In this document: in pieces, positions 15,682 to 24,294 of the stretch | Numbering within the stretch: the stretch's first letter is position 1 | How the letters are laid out: each line of letters opens with the position of its first letter | NCBI RefSeq assembly: GCF_001902295.1 | Contig: NZ_CP018335.1 | Coordinates: 806,001 to 870,000, forward strand | Origin: Clostridium kluyveri | GTDB lineage: Bacteria > Bacillota > Clostridia > Clostridiales > Clostridiaceae | DNA: 64,000 bases | Direction: 5' to 3' | Program-made: the position numbers and the translations under genes | Notes under the pieces: model-generated | Database searches by the model: none | Told to the model about the DNA's origin: nothing | Seen by the model: the letters and a program-made list of their open reading frames with translations, nothing else

Positions 15682-16512
15682 TTGAATATAGCAGTATTAA
15701 GTGGAAAAGGAGGTACAGGTAAAACTACTGTGTCTACAAATATTGCCCTTGCATTAAAGGCCAGTTATGTGGATTGTGATGTAGAAGAACCAAATGGATT
15801 CTTATTTTTGAAACCGCATATTGAAAAGACAGAACAGGTTAAGGTAGAATACCCATTTATAGATGATGAAAAATGTATTTCCTGTGGTTTATGTGTAGAA
15901 GTCTGTGAATTCAATGCCCTTGCAAAGGTTAGAGATGATATTATATTATTTCAGAAGCTATGTCATGGTTGTGGTGCCTGTAAAATTATATGTAAGCAGG
16001 ATGCGCTAAGTTATAGGTATAGAAATACCGGTAAAATAGAAAAGGGTTACGCACAAAATATAGAATGTGTAAGGGGAGTACTTGATGTGGGAGAACCTAT
16101 GGCAGTACCTGTAATAAAACAGCTTTTAGAAAATGTGCCACAGGGAGTAAATATAATTGACTGCAGTCCAGGCACTTCCTGTAATGTAGTAAATACTATG
16201 AGATATGCAAAAGGGGCAATACTTGTTACAGAACCAACCGAATTTGGATTTCATGACCTTAAAATGGCTATAGAAGTGGTGAAAATATTTAATATTCCTT
16301 TTGGAATAATTATAAATAAAGATAATGGTGAGGACAATGTAATAAAAAAGTACTGCAGGGAAAAAAATGTACCTTTAATAGGCAGTATTGCCTATAGTAA
16401 AAATATAGCTGAAATTTATTCAAAGGGAGAAATTCTATATAATAATCCTGAATATAAAAGGGCATTTGATGACATGGCAGAAGGTGTATTGGAGGTGCTA
16501 AAGTGGAACTAG
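15682..16512 (+). CDS. MinD-type ATPase with inserted 2x[4Fe-4S] ferredoxin domain (first copy)
   Basis: 276 aa. Walker A is LSGKGGTGKTT at residues 5-16. A ferredoxin insertion follows at about residues 65-110 with two CxxCxxCxxxC motifs (CISCGLCVEVC and CHGCGACKIIC), and then the remainder of the MinD fold (IDCSPGTSCNVV, VTEPTEFGFHDL). TTG start at 15682 with AGGAGG upstream. The last codons overlap the next, paralogous gene. In Desulfovibrio two such ATPases form a complex with ORP; the same pairing is seen here. Confidence 0.9.
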   Translation: MNIAVLSGKGGTGKTTVSTNIALALKASYVDCDVEEPNGFLFLKPHIEKTEQVKVEYPFIDDEKCISCGLCVEVCEFNALAKVRDDIILFQKLCHGCGACKIICKQDALSYRYRNTGKIEKGYAQNIECVRGVLDVGEPMAVPVIKQLLENVPQGVNIIDCSPGTSCNVVNTMRYAKGAILVTEPTEFGFHDLKMAIEVVKIFNIPFGIIINKDNGEDNVIKKYCREKNVPLIGSIAYSKNIAEIYSKGEILYNNPEYKRAFDDMAEGVLEVLKWN

Positions 16513-17351
16513 TAATATTAAGCGGAAAAGGAGGCACCGGAAAGACCACAATTGCAACAGCATTATCAGAACTTGCCAAAGATGTGGTTAGAATAGATTG
16601 TGATGTAGATGCTCCTAATTTATATCTTTTTTACAAGGGTGTAGATATAGAAAAAAAAGATTTTTACGGCGGCAAAAAAGCAGTTATAAATGAGCATTAT
16701 TGTAATAGATGTGGAAAATGTGAAATTACATGTAAATTTAATGCCATAAAAGATTATGTGGTAGATGGTTTTCTCTGTGAAGGTTGTGGAACATGTACTT
16801 TGATATGTCCTGAAAAAGCAATTAAGCTGGTGGAGGATAAATCAGCTGAAACTTTTATTACAAGTACAAACAAAGGTATAATTTCTAGGGCACAGATGAA
16901 CATAGGAAGCGATGGCTCAGGAAAGTTAGTGACTTTTTTGAGGAATAACGGTAAAAAGTTTAATGCAAAAGATACACTAACAATTATTGATGCTTCTCCG
17001 GGAATAGGATGTCCTGTTATTTCATCTGTAACCGGCAGTGATGCAGTATTACTTGTTACCGAACCCACAAAATCTGGACTTGAGGATTTGAAGAGAGTGA
17101 CTGCATTATGTATGAGTTTTGAATTATTTATTATGATATGTATAAATAAGTATGATATAAATTACAATATCACCGTGGAAATAGAAAAATTTGTAGCAGA
17201 AAAAGAGTTAGAGTTAGTGGGAAAAATACCTTATGATGATACCGTAATAAAATCAATAAATGAGTTGAAATCAATTATATACTATGAAAATAGTGAGGCC
17301 TGTAGATCCGTTAAGGAAATGTGGGTTAATATAAAAAAACATATTTATTAA
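16503..17351 (+). CDS. MinD-type ATPase with inserted ferredoxin domain (second copy)
   Basis: 282 aa, a paralogue of the preceding protein with the same order: Walker A (LSGKGGTGKTT), ferredoxin cysteines (CNRCGKCEITC and CEGCGTCTLIC), then IDASPGIGCPVIS and VTEPTKSGLEDL. GTG start at 16503 inside the 3' end of the previous gene, with GGAGGTG upstream, indicating coupling. The two probably form a heterodimer handling a metal cluster or redox-coupled assembly; that is inference from the ORP system. Confidence 0.9.
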   Translation: MELVILSGKGGTGKTTIATALSELAKDVVRIDCDVDAPNLYLFYKGVDIEKKDFYGGKKAVINEHYCNRCGKCEITCKFNAIKDYVVDGFLCEGCGTCTLICPEKAIKLVEDKSAETFITSTNKGIISRAQMNIGSDGSGKLVTFLRNNGKKFNAKDTLTIIDASPGIGCPVISSVTGSDAVLLVTEPTKSGLEDLKRVTALCMSFELFIMICINKYDINYNITVEIEKFVAEKELELVGKIPYDDTVIKSINELKSIIYYENSEACRSVKEMWVNIKKHIY

Positions 17352-17377
17352 AAATTTTGAAATGGAGGAATGTATAA

Positions 17378-17737
17378 ATGAAAAAAGCAGTGGACTTTTA
17401 TGAAGAAGGATATAATTGTGCAGAATCTATAATAAAGGTAGTAAATGAAGAAAAAAACTTAAATATTCCGGTATCAATAGCTAGTCCTTTTGGAAGGGGA
17501 ATGACTGTGGGAAGCAGTTGTGGGGCAATAACAGGAGCACTTATGGCTTTAGGTGCAATAAAAGGAAGAAAAGAAGCAGTGGAACCTAATCAGTCAAGAG
17601 ATTATACAAAAAAAATTATGGGTAAAATAAAGGAGAAATATGGAACATTCCAGTGTGCAGAATTAAAGAAAAAGGGTGTATCCTGTGCTGAAATAATTGA
17701 ATATACCCATGGTGTTTTAAAAGAGTATATAGATTAA
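17378..17737 (+). CDS. C_GCAxxG_C_C family redox protein
   Basis: 119 aa. The pattern YNCAESI ... GSSCGAITGALMALG ... FQCAELKKKGVSCAEII matches the C_GCAxxG_C_C family (PF09719), small proteins with conserved cysteines thought to be redox-active or metal-binding. It lies in the metallocluster operon, 26 nt after the second MinD gene, with GGAGG before the start. Confidence 0.85.
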   Translation: MKKAVDFYEEGYNCAESIIKVVNEEKNLNIPVSIASPFGRGMTVGSSCGAITGALMALGAIKGRKEAVEPNQSRDYTKKIMGKIKEKYGTFQCAELKKKGVSCAEIIEYTHGVLKEYID

Positions 17738-17778
17738 TTTTATAATAATAAAACATACTATTTAAGGAGGATATTTTT

Positions 17779-18135
17779 ATGAAAATAGCAGTTGCAAGTG
17801 AGGGAAAATATATAAGTGGACATTTTGGACATTGTGATGGATTTACAATTTATCAGATAGAGGATAAAAAAATAAAAAATGAGGAATTTAAACCTAATCC
17901 AGGACATAAGCCAGGATATTTACCGGTATTTTTAAAGGAACTTGATGTAAATGTAGTAATATCAGGAGGAATGGGTGCCACTGCTCAGCAGCTTTTCAAT
18001 GAAAATGGAATAGAGGTTGTGGTAGGAACTGAGGGCTTATGCGGTGCTGCCGTAGAAAAATTTATAAAAGGTGAACTTAAATCCACAGGTAGTGTATGTA
18101 CTGAACATGCCCATGAAGGTCACTGCAGCGAGTAA
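17779..18135 (+). CDS. NifX/NifB-like dinitrogenase cofactor domain protein (second copy)
   Basis: 118 aa, PF02579 family: the GHFGHCDGFTIYQI segment and VVISGGMGATAQQLFNENGIEVVVGTEG are typical. The C-terminus is His/Cys-rich (STGSVCTEHAHEGHCSE), giving a possible extra metal site that the first copy lacks. AAGGAGG precedes the ATG. It is a candidate ORP-like cluster carrier. Confidence 0.85.
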   Translation: MKIAVASEGKYISGHFGHCDGFTIYQIEDKKIKNEEFKPNPGHKPGYLPVFLKELDVNVVISGGMGATAQQLFNENGIEVVVGTEGLCGAAVEKFIKGELKSTGSVCTEHAHEGHCSE

Positions 18136-18146
18136 TATTTAATAAT

Positions 18147-18587
18147 ATGGATAAAAATCTTTTGTTATACAAAAAGTTAATTAAAAATAAAGGATATGAG
18201 TTCACTATACAGAAGAGAATTTTGCTTTTAGAGATGATAAATGCAAATACCCATTTATCTGTAAAGCAAATTTATGAAAGAATTAAAGACAAAAATGTTG
18301 GTCTTGCTACAGTATACAGAAGTTTAAAGATATTTGGTGAGCTTGGTATAGTAAAAAAAATCAATGTTGATAATATCAATTACTATGAGATAAAAATTTT
18401 TAGCGGGAAACCTCTTCATGTACATTTTAAATGTGATAAATGTAATAGTATAATAGATGTAGATAATCTAGAGCAGGATCTTTCATATATCAAGCTAAAT
18501 AAAAAAATTGAAGAAAAAAATGATTTAGAAATATATGATGTAGATATCATGTTAAAAGGACTGTGCAGTAAATGCAAAGGAGGATAA
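18147..18587 (+). CDS. Fur-family metal-responsive regulator
   Basis: 146 aa. The N-terminal winged helix (YEFTIQKRILLLEMI, then HLSVKQIYERI and LATVYRSLKIFGELGIV) and the HVHFKCDKCNSIID dimerisation/metal segment are Fur-family features. Two CxxC pairs (CDKC and CSKC) can hold the structural zinc. Which metal or peroxide it senses (Fur, Zur, PerR) cannot be told. It starts 12 nt after the NifX-like gene and is followed within 4 nt by a DUF134 gene, so it is part of the operon and may autoregulate it. Confidence 0.85.
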   Translation: MDKNLLLYKKLIKNKGYEFTIQKRILLLEMINANTHLSVKQIYERIKDKNVGLATVYRSLKIFGELGIVKKINVDNINYYEIKIFSGKPLHVHFKCDKCNSIIDVDNLEQDLSYIKLNKKIEEKNDLEIYDVDIMLKGLCSKCKGG

Positions 18588-18590
18588 AAC

Positions 18591-19037
18591 ATGGCAAGAC
18601 CAATAAAATTTAGGAAAGTAGAATTTTTTCCTAAAAGCACCTATTTTGTACCTTGGGGAAAGGCTAAATGCAAAATTAGTGAAACAGTTTTAAAAGTGGA
18701 AGAGCTTGAGGCCATGAGGTTGAAAGATATTGAGGAATTGAACCAGGAAGAATGTGCTGAAAAGATGCAGGTATCCAGACAGACTTTTCAAAATATAATT
18801 GATAGTGCAAGAAAAAAGGTGGCTGTGGCTTTGACACAGGGAAATGCTATAAGAATAAGTGGGGGGAATTACACAACTAATTTTTGTAAATTTAAGTGTT
18901 TTGATTGTGGTGAACTATATGAAGTGAATTATGAACAGGACAGACTTCTTTGTCCTGTTTGTGGTTCACAAAGGGTTTTATGCAGTAAAAAAGCAGATTT
19001 TTGCACAAAATGGTGTAAAAATAATAAGTGTGAGTAG
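18591..19037 (+). CDS. DUF134 regulator with C-terminal zinc-ribbon-like extension
   Basis: 148 aa. MARPIKFRKVEFFP, VEELEAMRLKDIEELNQEECAEKMQVSRQTFQNII is the DUF134 (PF02001) helix-turn-helix domain. The last 50 residues carry CxxC pairs (CFDCGELY, CPVCGSQ) and more cysteines, an added metal-binding tail that the second DUF134 gene at 21393 has only in part. DUF134 proteins recur in ORP/MinD-type clusters of anaerobes and are presumed transcription factors. Confidence 0.85.
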   Translation: MARPIKFRKVEFFPKSTYFVPWGKAKCKISETVLKVEELEAMRLKDIEELNQEECAEKMQVSRQTFQNIIDSARKKVAVALTQGNAIRISGGNYTTNFCKFKCFDCGELYEVNYEQDRLLCPVCGSQRVLCSKKADFCTKWCKNNKCE

Positions 19038-19060
19038 TATATTTTAGGGGGATGAAAAGT

Positions 19061-19444
19061 ATGTTTACAAGTGAATATACAGATACTGTTATTGAGCATT
19101 TTATGTGTCCTAGAAATGTAGGTATCATAGATGATTCAAATGGTGAGGGAAAAGCTGGAGATGCATCCTGTGGAGATTCATTAAATATATATATTAGGGT
19201 AGAAGACAATATAATAGAGGATATCAGTTTTTTAGTTTATGGGTGTCCTGCATCTATAGCTACAAGTAGTATGACAACAGAACTAGCAAAGAAGAAAACC
19301 TTAGAAGAGGCATTATCTATTGGAGAAGATGATATAATAGATGCCCTAGGAGGATTACCGGATCATAAAAAACACTGTTCTAATCTTGGTGTTGAAGCTT
19401 TAAGAAGTGCCATTTATGATTATCTTTATGAAGATAAAAAATAA
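19061..19444 (+). CDS. IscU/NifU N-terminal-type Fe-S scaffold protein
   Basis: About 127 aa. The three cluster cysteines are in DASCGDSLN, YGCPASIA and HCSNLGVEAL, and the N-terminal EHFMCPRNVG matches NifU-like scaffolds, although its spacing is somewhat diverged from housekeeping IscU. No cysteine desulfurase is adjacent. The ATG at 19061 is preferred to 19052 because AGGGGG abuts the latter and lies 9 nt before the former. It is the last gene of the tight operon before a 150-bp gap. Confidence 0.85.
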   Translation: MFTSEYTDTVIEHFMCPRNVGIIDDSNGEGKAGDASCGDSLNIYIRVEDNIIEDISFLVYGCPASIATSSMTTELAKKKTLEEALSIGEDDIIDALGGLPDHKKHCSNLGVEALRSAIYDYLYEDKK

Positions 19445-19595
19445 AATGTTTAAAAAGGTGAGAAGTAAAAGTTGGGCTATATAGTAATTTAAGGTATGTA
19501 ATGATATAATCTATTTATAACTTTTATTGTAATTAGTGAATGTACTTTTTTCTATTTACATGTATGTTGAAAATTATATTTAGGGAGATGGTTTT

Positions 19596-21284
19596 ATGAA
19601 CTTTGAACTCACCAAAGAACAACAAATGATTAGAGATAATGTTCGAAAGTTTGCAGAAGCAAAAATCGAGCCTATTGCATTTCAACTAGATGAGAAAAAT
19701 ATGTTTCCTGAGAAAATAGTTAATGAGATGGGAGAACTATCTATTATGGGACTTCCATATCCAAAAGAATATGGGGGCGAAGGAAAAGATGTATTGAGTT
19801 ATGCTATTGCGGTAGAAGAACTATCAAGGGTAGACGCAGGTGTGGGTGTTATATTATCTGCACACACATCTCTTGGAACTTGGCCCATCATGGAATTTGG
19901 GACAAAAGAACAAAAAGAAAAATATCTAGTTCCACTGGCTTCTGGCAAAAAAATTGCCGCTTTTGGTCTTACAGAGCCTAATGCTGGAAGTGATGCAGGT
20001 AAAACAGAAACTACAGCGGTTTTAGAAGGAGATTATTATATTATAAATGGCTCTAAGGTATTTATAACGAATGCTGATTATGCGGATACTTATGTAATAT
20101 TTGCAGTTACAACTCCGGGGTTGGGAACTAAGGGGATAAGTGCCTTTATTATTGAAAAAGGTATGGATGGATTTACTTTTGGTACTCATTATAATAAAAT
20201 GGGTATACGTTCTTCTGCTACTGCAGAACTTTTATTTAAAAATTTGAAGGTACCAAAACATAATCTCTTGGGAAAGGAAAATGAGGGTTTTAAAATTGCC
20301 ATGCAGACCCTAGAAGGTGGGCGCATAGGTATTGCAGCACAGGCACTTGGAATCGCCCAGGGTGCTTATGAAAAAGCACTAAGCTACTCCAAGGAAAGAG
20401 TTCAGTTTGGAAAACCTATCTCAAGACAACAATCCATAGCATTTAAACTTGCAGATATGGCTACTAAAATTCGGGCGGCTAGATTTATGGTATATAGTGC
20501 AGCTGTACTAAAACAGGAACATAAAAATTATGGAATGGAATCTGCTATGGCAAAATTATATGCTTCTGATATTTGCCTGGAAGTTGTTAATGATGCAGTG
20601 CAAATATATGGGGGCTCAGGATTCATTAAAGGATTTCCTGTAGAGCGTATGTACCGTGATGCTAAAATCTGTACAATATATGAAGGAACTAATGAGATTC
20701 AAAGACTGATTATCTCCAGTGATATTTTAGGCAAACCTAAAAAAGAACCCATTGAGGAAAATAAAGAGAATAAAGTTAATAAAGCAAAACCTATAACGGG
20801 AAACCGTAGGAGGGTTATTATAAAAGAAGGTTCTCCAAAAGAAAAGGTAGATGCATTTTTAAATTATATTAAAAATGAAAATATAGATATTAATAAAAGT
20901 GAAGCTTCTAGAGGAAGTATAGCAGATGCAGATAAAGTATGCAGTATAGGACTGGGATTAAAGGATAAAAAAGATTTGCCTTTAATACAATCACTAGCGG
21001 ATACAATTGGTGCTGAACTTGGCTGCTCCAGACCTGTGGCTGAAGAAAGGGAATGGCTGTCACTTGATCGTTATGTAGGCATATCGGGACAGAAATTCAG
21101 TGGAACATTTTATCTTGCCATTGGTATATCAGGACAAGTTCAACATTTAAAAGGAATTGAAAATGCTGGAATTATAACTGCTATAAACATAGATGAGGAT
21201 GCTCCTATATTTCAGAGTTCAGATTATGGTATTGTAGGAGATCTATATGAAATTGTGCCGCTGCTTATTGAAACTTTAAAATAG
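19596..21284 (+). CDS. Acyl-CoA dehydrogenase fused to an ETF-alpha C-terminal (FAD-binding) domain
   Basis: 562 aa. Residues 1 to about 378 are a complete short-chain acyl-CoA dehydrogenase: FGLTEPNAGSD (124-133), GGRIGIAAQALG, RVQFGKPI, and IYEGTNEIQR with the catalytic base Glu363. A charged linker (380-405) follows. Residues 410 to 562 match the C-terminal domain of electron-transfer flavoprotein alpha (GAELGCSRPVAEE, VGISGQKFSG, GISGQVQHLKG, APIFQSSDYGIVGD), which binds FAD. Normal butyryl-CoA dehydrogenases stop near 380 aa and use separate EtfA and EtfB. No etfB or etfA is in the window. The gene has its own upstream gap with TATAAT at 19505-19510 but no good -35. Internal electron transfer to the attached FAD is inference. 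Confidence 0.9.
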   Translation: MNFELTKEQQMIRDNVRKFAEAKIEPIAFQLDEKNMFPEKIVNEMGELSIMGLPYPKEYGGEGKDVLSYAIAVEELSRVDAGVGVILSAHTSLGTWPIMEFGTKEQKEKYLVPLASGKKIAAFGLTEPNAGSDAGKTETTAVLEGDYYIINGSKVFITNADYADTYVIFAVTTPGLGTKGISAFIIEKGMDGFTFGTHYNKMGIRSSATAELLFKNLKVPKHNLLGKENEGFKIAMQTLEGGRIGIAAQALGIAQGAYEKALSYSKERVQFGKPISRQQSIAFKLADMATKIRAARFMVYSAAVLKQEHKNYGMESAMAKLYASDICLEVVNDAVQIYGGSGFIKGFPVERMYRDAKICTIYEGTNEIQRLIISSDILGKPKKEPIEENKENKVNKAKPITGNRRRVIIKEGSPKEKVDAFLNYIKNENIDINKSEASRGSIADADKVCSIGLGLKDKKDLPLIQSLADTIGAELGCSRPVAEEREWLSLDRYVGISGQKFSGTFYLAIGISGQVQHLKGIENAGIITAINIDEDAPIFQSSDYGIVGDLYEIVPLLIETLK

Positions 21285-21301
21285 AATTTATAATTTTTTA
21301 G

Positions 21302-21327
21302 GAGGTGATTGTTCACCTCTTATTTTA
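21302..21327 (+). terminator. Hairpin after the fusion gene
   Basis: GAGGTGA / TCACCTC with a 4-nt loop, followed by TTATTTTA. The T-run is interrupted, so strength is uncertain. Confidence 0.5.
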
Positions 21328-21392
21328 GTATGTAAAAAAGTTAAGAATTGCATTATAATATTCTGGTACGATAAAACTAAAGAGGTGATAAA

Positions 21393-21761
21393 ATGGCAAG
21401 GCCAAGAAAATGGAGGAAAGTCTGTACATTGCCGCAAATTAATAAATTTGGACCTGTAGATATATCAAAAGATATAAATGAACCTATAATAATGACTGTA
21501 GAAGAATACGAAACTATAAGACTTATGGATTTAGAAGGATTAAATCAAGAAGAAAGTGCAAGTGTAATGGGAGTGGCACGCTCTACTATACAAAGAATAT
21601 ATGATGATGCCCGTAAAAAGATAGCAAAAAGCTTGGTAAACGGGAAAATATTAAAAATAGAAGGAGGCAGTTATAAACTTTGTAGTGATTTTAATGATAA
21701 GGAAAGCTGCAGTGAGTGTATTTGTAATAAATATAGACAGTATGATGAATGTGCTGAATAA
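21393..21761 (+). CDS. DUF134 transcriptional regulator (second copy)
   Basis: 122 aa: MARPRKWRKVCTLP, VEEYETIRLMDLEGLNQEESASVMGVARSTIQRIYDDARKK is the DUF134 helix-turn-helix. The C-terminus has a compact Cys cluster (CSDFNDKESCSECICN). It is shorter than the copy at 18591 and transcribed separately, after the fusion gene's hairpin. AGAGGTG lies before the start. Confidence 0.85.
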   Translation: MARPRKWRKVCTLPQINKFGPVDISKDINEPIIMTVEEYETIRLMDLEGLNQEESASVMGVARSTIQRIYDDARKKIAKSLVNGKILKIEGGSYKLCSDFNDKESCSECICNKYRQYDECAE

Positions 21762-21884
21762 ATACACTAAGAATATTATTTGGTTTATTTATTAATAAGG
21801 ATATGGATTTTAAGGAAATATTAATATTAATATAGTAAATTTACCTAAGGGAATATAATAATGAAATTTTTAGGAGGTATTAAT

Positions 21885-22232
21885 ATGAGTATTTCATCAA
21901 TTTCTTCTATGTCAACTGGCACAACTATAACTTCGTATAATAGCAGTAGTGATACAAGCCAATTAGAAAAGCAGGCAGCTAATATTAAACAGCAGATACA
22001 AGAAGAAAGTGCAAGTGACGATGATGAGCAAACAAAACAGGCTAAAATCCAGCAGTTACAGGCGCAACTGCAGCAGATTGAATCACAAATTCAGCAAATG
22101 CAATCTCAAAAAACATCGAAAACTCAAACTTCTATGGATAGTATAAAATCAGAAAAAATGGAAAATAGCAGTACTAATAAAACCAATGATGGTAAAAACA
22201 ATTCTGATAACATAGTAGATGTATTTGCTTAA
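21885..22232 (+). CDS. FlxA-like coiled-coil protein
   Basis: About 115 aa: a Ser/Thr-rich N-terminus, a central Gln-rich coiled coil (LEKQAANIKQQIQEE, KIQQLQAQLQQIESQIQQMQ) and a disordered Asn/Ser/Lys-rich tail. It resembles the FlxA-like family (PF14282), whose function is unknown. The ATG at 21885 has AGGAGG 8-9 nt upstream; the earlier ATG at 21861 would include this ribosome binding site. It stands alone between two gaps. Confidence 0.65.
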   Translation: MSISSISSMSTGTTITSYNSSSDTSQLEKQAANIKQQIQEESASDDDEQTKQAKIQQLQAQLQQIESQIQQMQSQKTSKTQTSMDSIKSEKMENSSTNKTNDGKNNSDNIVDVFA

Positions 22233-22296
22233 AGTATATTTATCAAAATAGTGCTCCATGAATTTGGACTTTTAAATTAGTATGTATTTTAAATTT

Positions 22297-22342
22297 TTAA
22301 AGTATTAAAGACTCTGATGATTCAGAGCCTTTAATACTTTAA
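22297..22342. terminator. Bidirectional terminator hairpin
   Basis: The stem AAAGTATTAAAG(A)CTCTG / CAGAG(C)CTTTAATACTTT with a 6-nt loop. The rest of the 22233-22597 gap shows nothing recognisable. Confidence 0.75.
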
Positions 22343-22597
22343 GAAACATTAGGAATATGTTTATATAAATAAAATTTACAAAATTAATATATAATATACT
22401 GGGAATTTGAAGAAAATATAAGTACTTGAATAGAACTTTAATGTGTGCTAGAATAACTTTGGGTAGTATCATTTTGAGCTGCACCATAAGTGTTGATAAA
22501 TTATTTTTCTGCTCATATCAATTTTTGAAAGAGACAGGCTGCGATTTGATTTTAAAATTTTGTTTGTATTTTTGTATTGTAAAGAGATGGTGATGCC

Positions 22598-23458
22598 ATG
22601 AAATTTAATATTGGTTTTGTTGGAGCTGGTAGAGTAGGAGTAACCTTGGGCAAGTATTTTTCCCTTAATGGATTAAACTTGAAAGGCTACTACAGTAAAA
22701 GTAAAAGTTCAGCAGAGGAAGCTGCTGATTTTACATCCAGTAAATATTACGAAGAACTTGAAGCTTTGATAAAAGATTGTAATGTTATTTTTATAACAAC
22801 CCCTGATGATATTATACAAGAAATATGGAATAAAATAAAAAAATACAAACTAAAAAATAAAATAATCTGCCATTCAAGTGGTTCTTTGTCCTCTTCAATC
22901 TTTTCAGATATTGACACTTTAGGAGCATTCGGATATTCTATCCATCCCATGTGTGCTTTTTCAGATAAATTTAATACTTATAAAACATTATATAAAATTT
23001 ATTTTTCCATTGAAGGGCATGATGCTTACATCACAAATTTAAAGGGACTTTTTGAAAAAATGGGTAATAAAATTATTATACTTGACAAAAGTAAAAAACC
23101 CTTATATCATCTTGCCAATGTGACAGTTTCTAATTTAGTGCTTTCTCTTTTAAATATAGGATGTGCATATCTAGAAGACTGTGGTATTAATAAAGATGAT
23201 GCAATTACTGCTCTTATGCCTTTGATTGACAATAATTTAACTAACATAAAAAACAAGGGCTTTATAAATGCATTAACTGGTCCTGTAGAACGTGGAGATA
23301 TAGAGACTATTAGACATCATCTTGAGGTTATACCAGAGGTGCATAAGAATTTATACAGAGTATTGTCTTTGAATCTAGTGGAGCTGTCAGAAAAAAAACA
23401 TGTGGGAACAAAATGGGATAAAATAAAAAATGAACTTGGAGGTAATGAACATGGCTAA
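22598..23458 (+). CDS. panG: Rossmann-fold/DUF2520 protein, probable ketopantoate reductase (PanG-like)
   Basis: 286 aa. The N-terminal nucleotide-binding motif is GFVGAGRVGVTLG. FITTPDDIIQEI and HSSGSLSSSIF are typical of the Rossmann-like domain, and the C-terminal half (LYHLANVTVSNLVLSLL, NALTGPVERGD) is DUF2520. It overlaps panB, which is followed by panC, so it fills the place of the missing panE. PanG of Francisella, a ketopantoate reductase unrelated to PanE at the family level, belongs to this kind of protein, so NADPH-dependent reduction of ketopantoate is the best guess. The symbol is tentative. Confidence 0.7.
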   Translation: MKFNIGFVGAGRVGVTLGKYFSLNGLNLKGYYSKSKSSAEEAADFTSSKYYEELEALIKDCNVIFITTPDDIIQEIWNKIKKYKLKNKIICHSSGSLSSSIFSDIDTLGAFGYSIHPMCAFSDKFNTYKTLYKIYFSIEGHDAYITNLKGLFEKMGNKIIILDKSKKPLYHLANVTVSNLVLSLLNIGCAYLEDCGINKDDAITALMPLIDNNLTNIKNKGFINALTGPVERGDIETIRHHLEVIPEVHKNLYRVLSLNLVELSEKKHVGTKWDKIKNELGGNEHG

Positions 23459-24293
23459 AAATAATGTTTCTACTTTTGTAAGTGCAAAACATAATAATGA
23501 AAAGATTACAATGCTTACTGCTTATGATTACTCTATGGCTAAGCTTATGGATGAATCCGGTATTAATGGTATTCTAGTTGGAGATTCACTGGGTATGGTA
23601 TGTCTTGGTTATAAAGATACCTTAAGTGTTACTATGGAGGATATGCTTCATCATATTAAAGCAGTTACAAGAGGGGCTAAAGATGCGCTGGTAGTGGGAG
23701 ATATGCCTTTTATGTCCTATCAGACTTCTGTATATGATGCGGTAAAGAATGCAGGTAGGATAATTCAAGAGGGACTGGCGGGAGCTGTAAAACTTGAAGG
23801 GGGTGTTTCAGTGTATGAACAGGTGAAAGCTATTGTAAAAGCTCAAATTCCTGTAATGGGACATATAGGTCTTACCCCTCAATCTGTTAATGTATTTGGT
23901 GGTTTTAAAGTTCAGGGTAAGGATGAATCTAAGGCAAAAAATATAATTGAAGACGCAAAAAGACTTGAAGAAGCAGGAGCTTTTTCTATTGTTTTGGAAG
24001 GGATACCTTATAAACTGGCTAAAATTATTACAGAAACAGTATCTGTACCTACTATTGGAATAGGTGCAGGGAAGTATTGCGATGGACAGATATTGGTATA
24101 TCAGGATATGTTGGGATTATTTTCTGATTTTAAACCTAAGTTTGTTAAGTCTTATGGAAATGCTGGGGAAGTTATAAGAAAAGCATTTAAAGACTATATT
24201 GCTGAAGTTAAGGAGGGTATTTTTCCCGATGAAGAATATAGTTTTAAAATGGATGATAGTATTATAGATAAATGCATTAAAGAAGGTGTATAA
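23451..24293 (+). CDS. panB: 3-methyl-2-oxobutanoate hydroxymethyltransferase
   Basis: About 280 aa. MLTAYDYSMAKLMDESGINGILVGDSLGMV and GHIGLTPQSVNVFGGFKVQG are diagnostic of PanB, which adds a hydroxymethyl group from methylene-tetrahydrofolate to ketoisovalerate in pantothenate synthesis. The metal ligands Asp (VGDS) and Glu (LEGGV) are present. The ATG at 23451 fits TTGGAGG at 23437-23443; the longer start at 23430 contains this site. The gene overlaps the reductase by 8 nt and abuts panC. Confidence 0.95.
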   Translation: MAKNNVSTFVSAKHNNEKITMLTAYDYSMAKLMDESGINGILVGDSLGMVCLGYKDTLSVTMEDMLHHIKAVTRGAKDALVVGDMPFMSYQTSVYDAVKNAGRIIQEGLAGAVKLEGGVSVYEQVKAIVKAQIPVMGHIGLTPQSVNVFGGFKVQGKDESKAKNIIEDAKRLEEAGAFSIVLEGIPYKLAKIITETVSVPTIGIGAGKYCDGQILVYQDMLGLFSDFKPKFVKSYGNAGEVIRKAFKDYIAEVKEGIFPDEEYSFKMDDSIIDKCIKEGV

Positions 24294-24294
24294 A

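Noticed and set aside
19445..19595. Rex or other known operator upstream of the fusion gene
   Set aside because: No TTGTTAA-TTAACAA type palindrome was seen; only a lone TATAAT without a matching -35 box.
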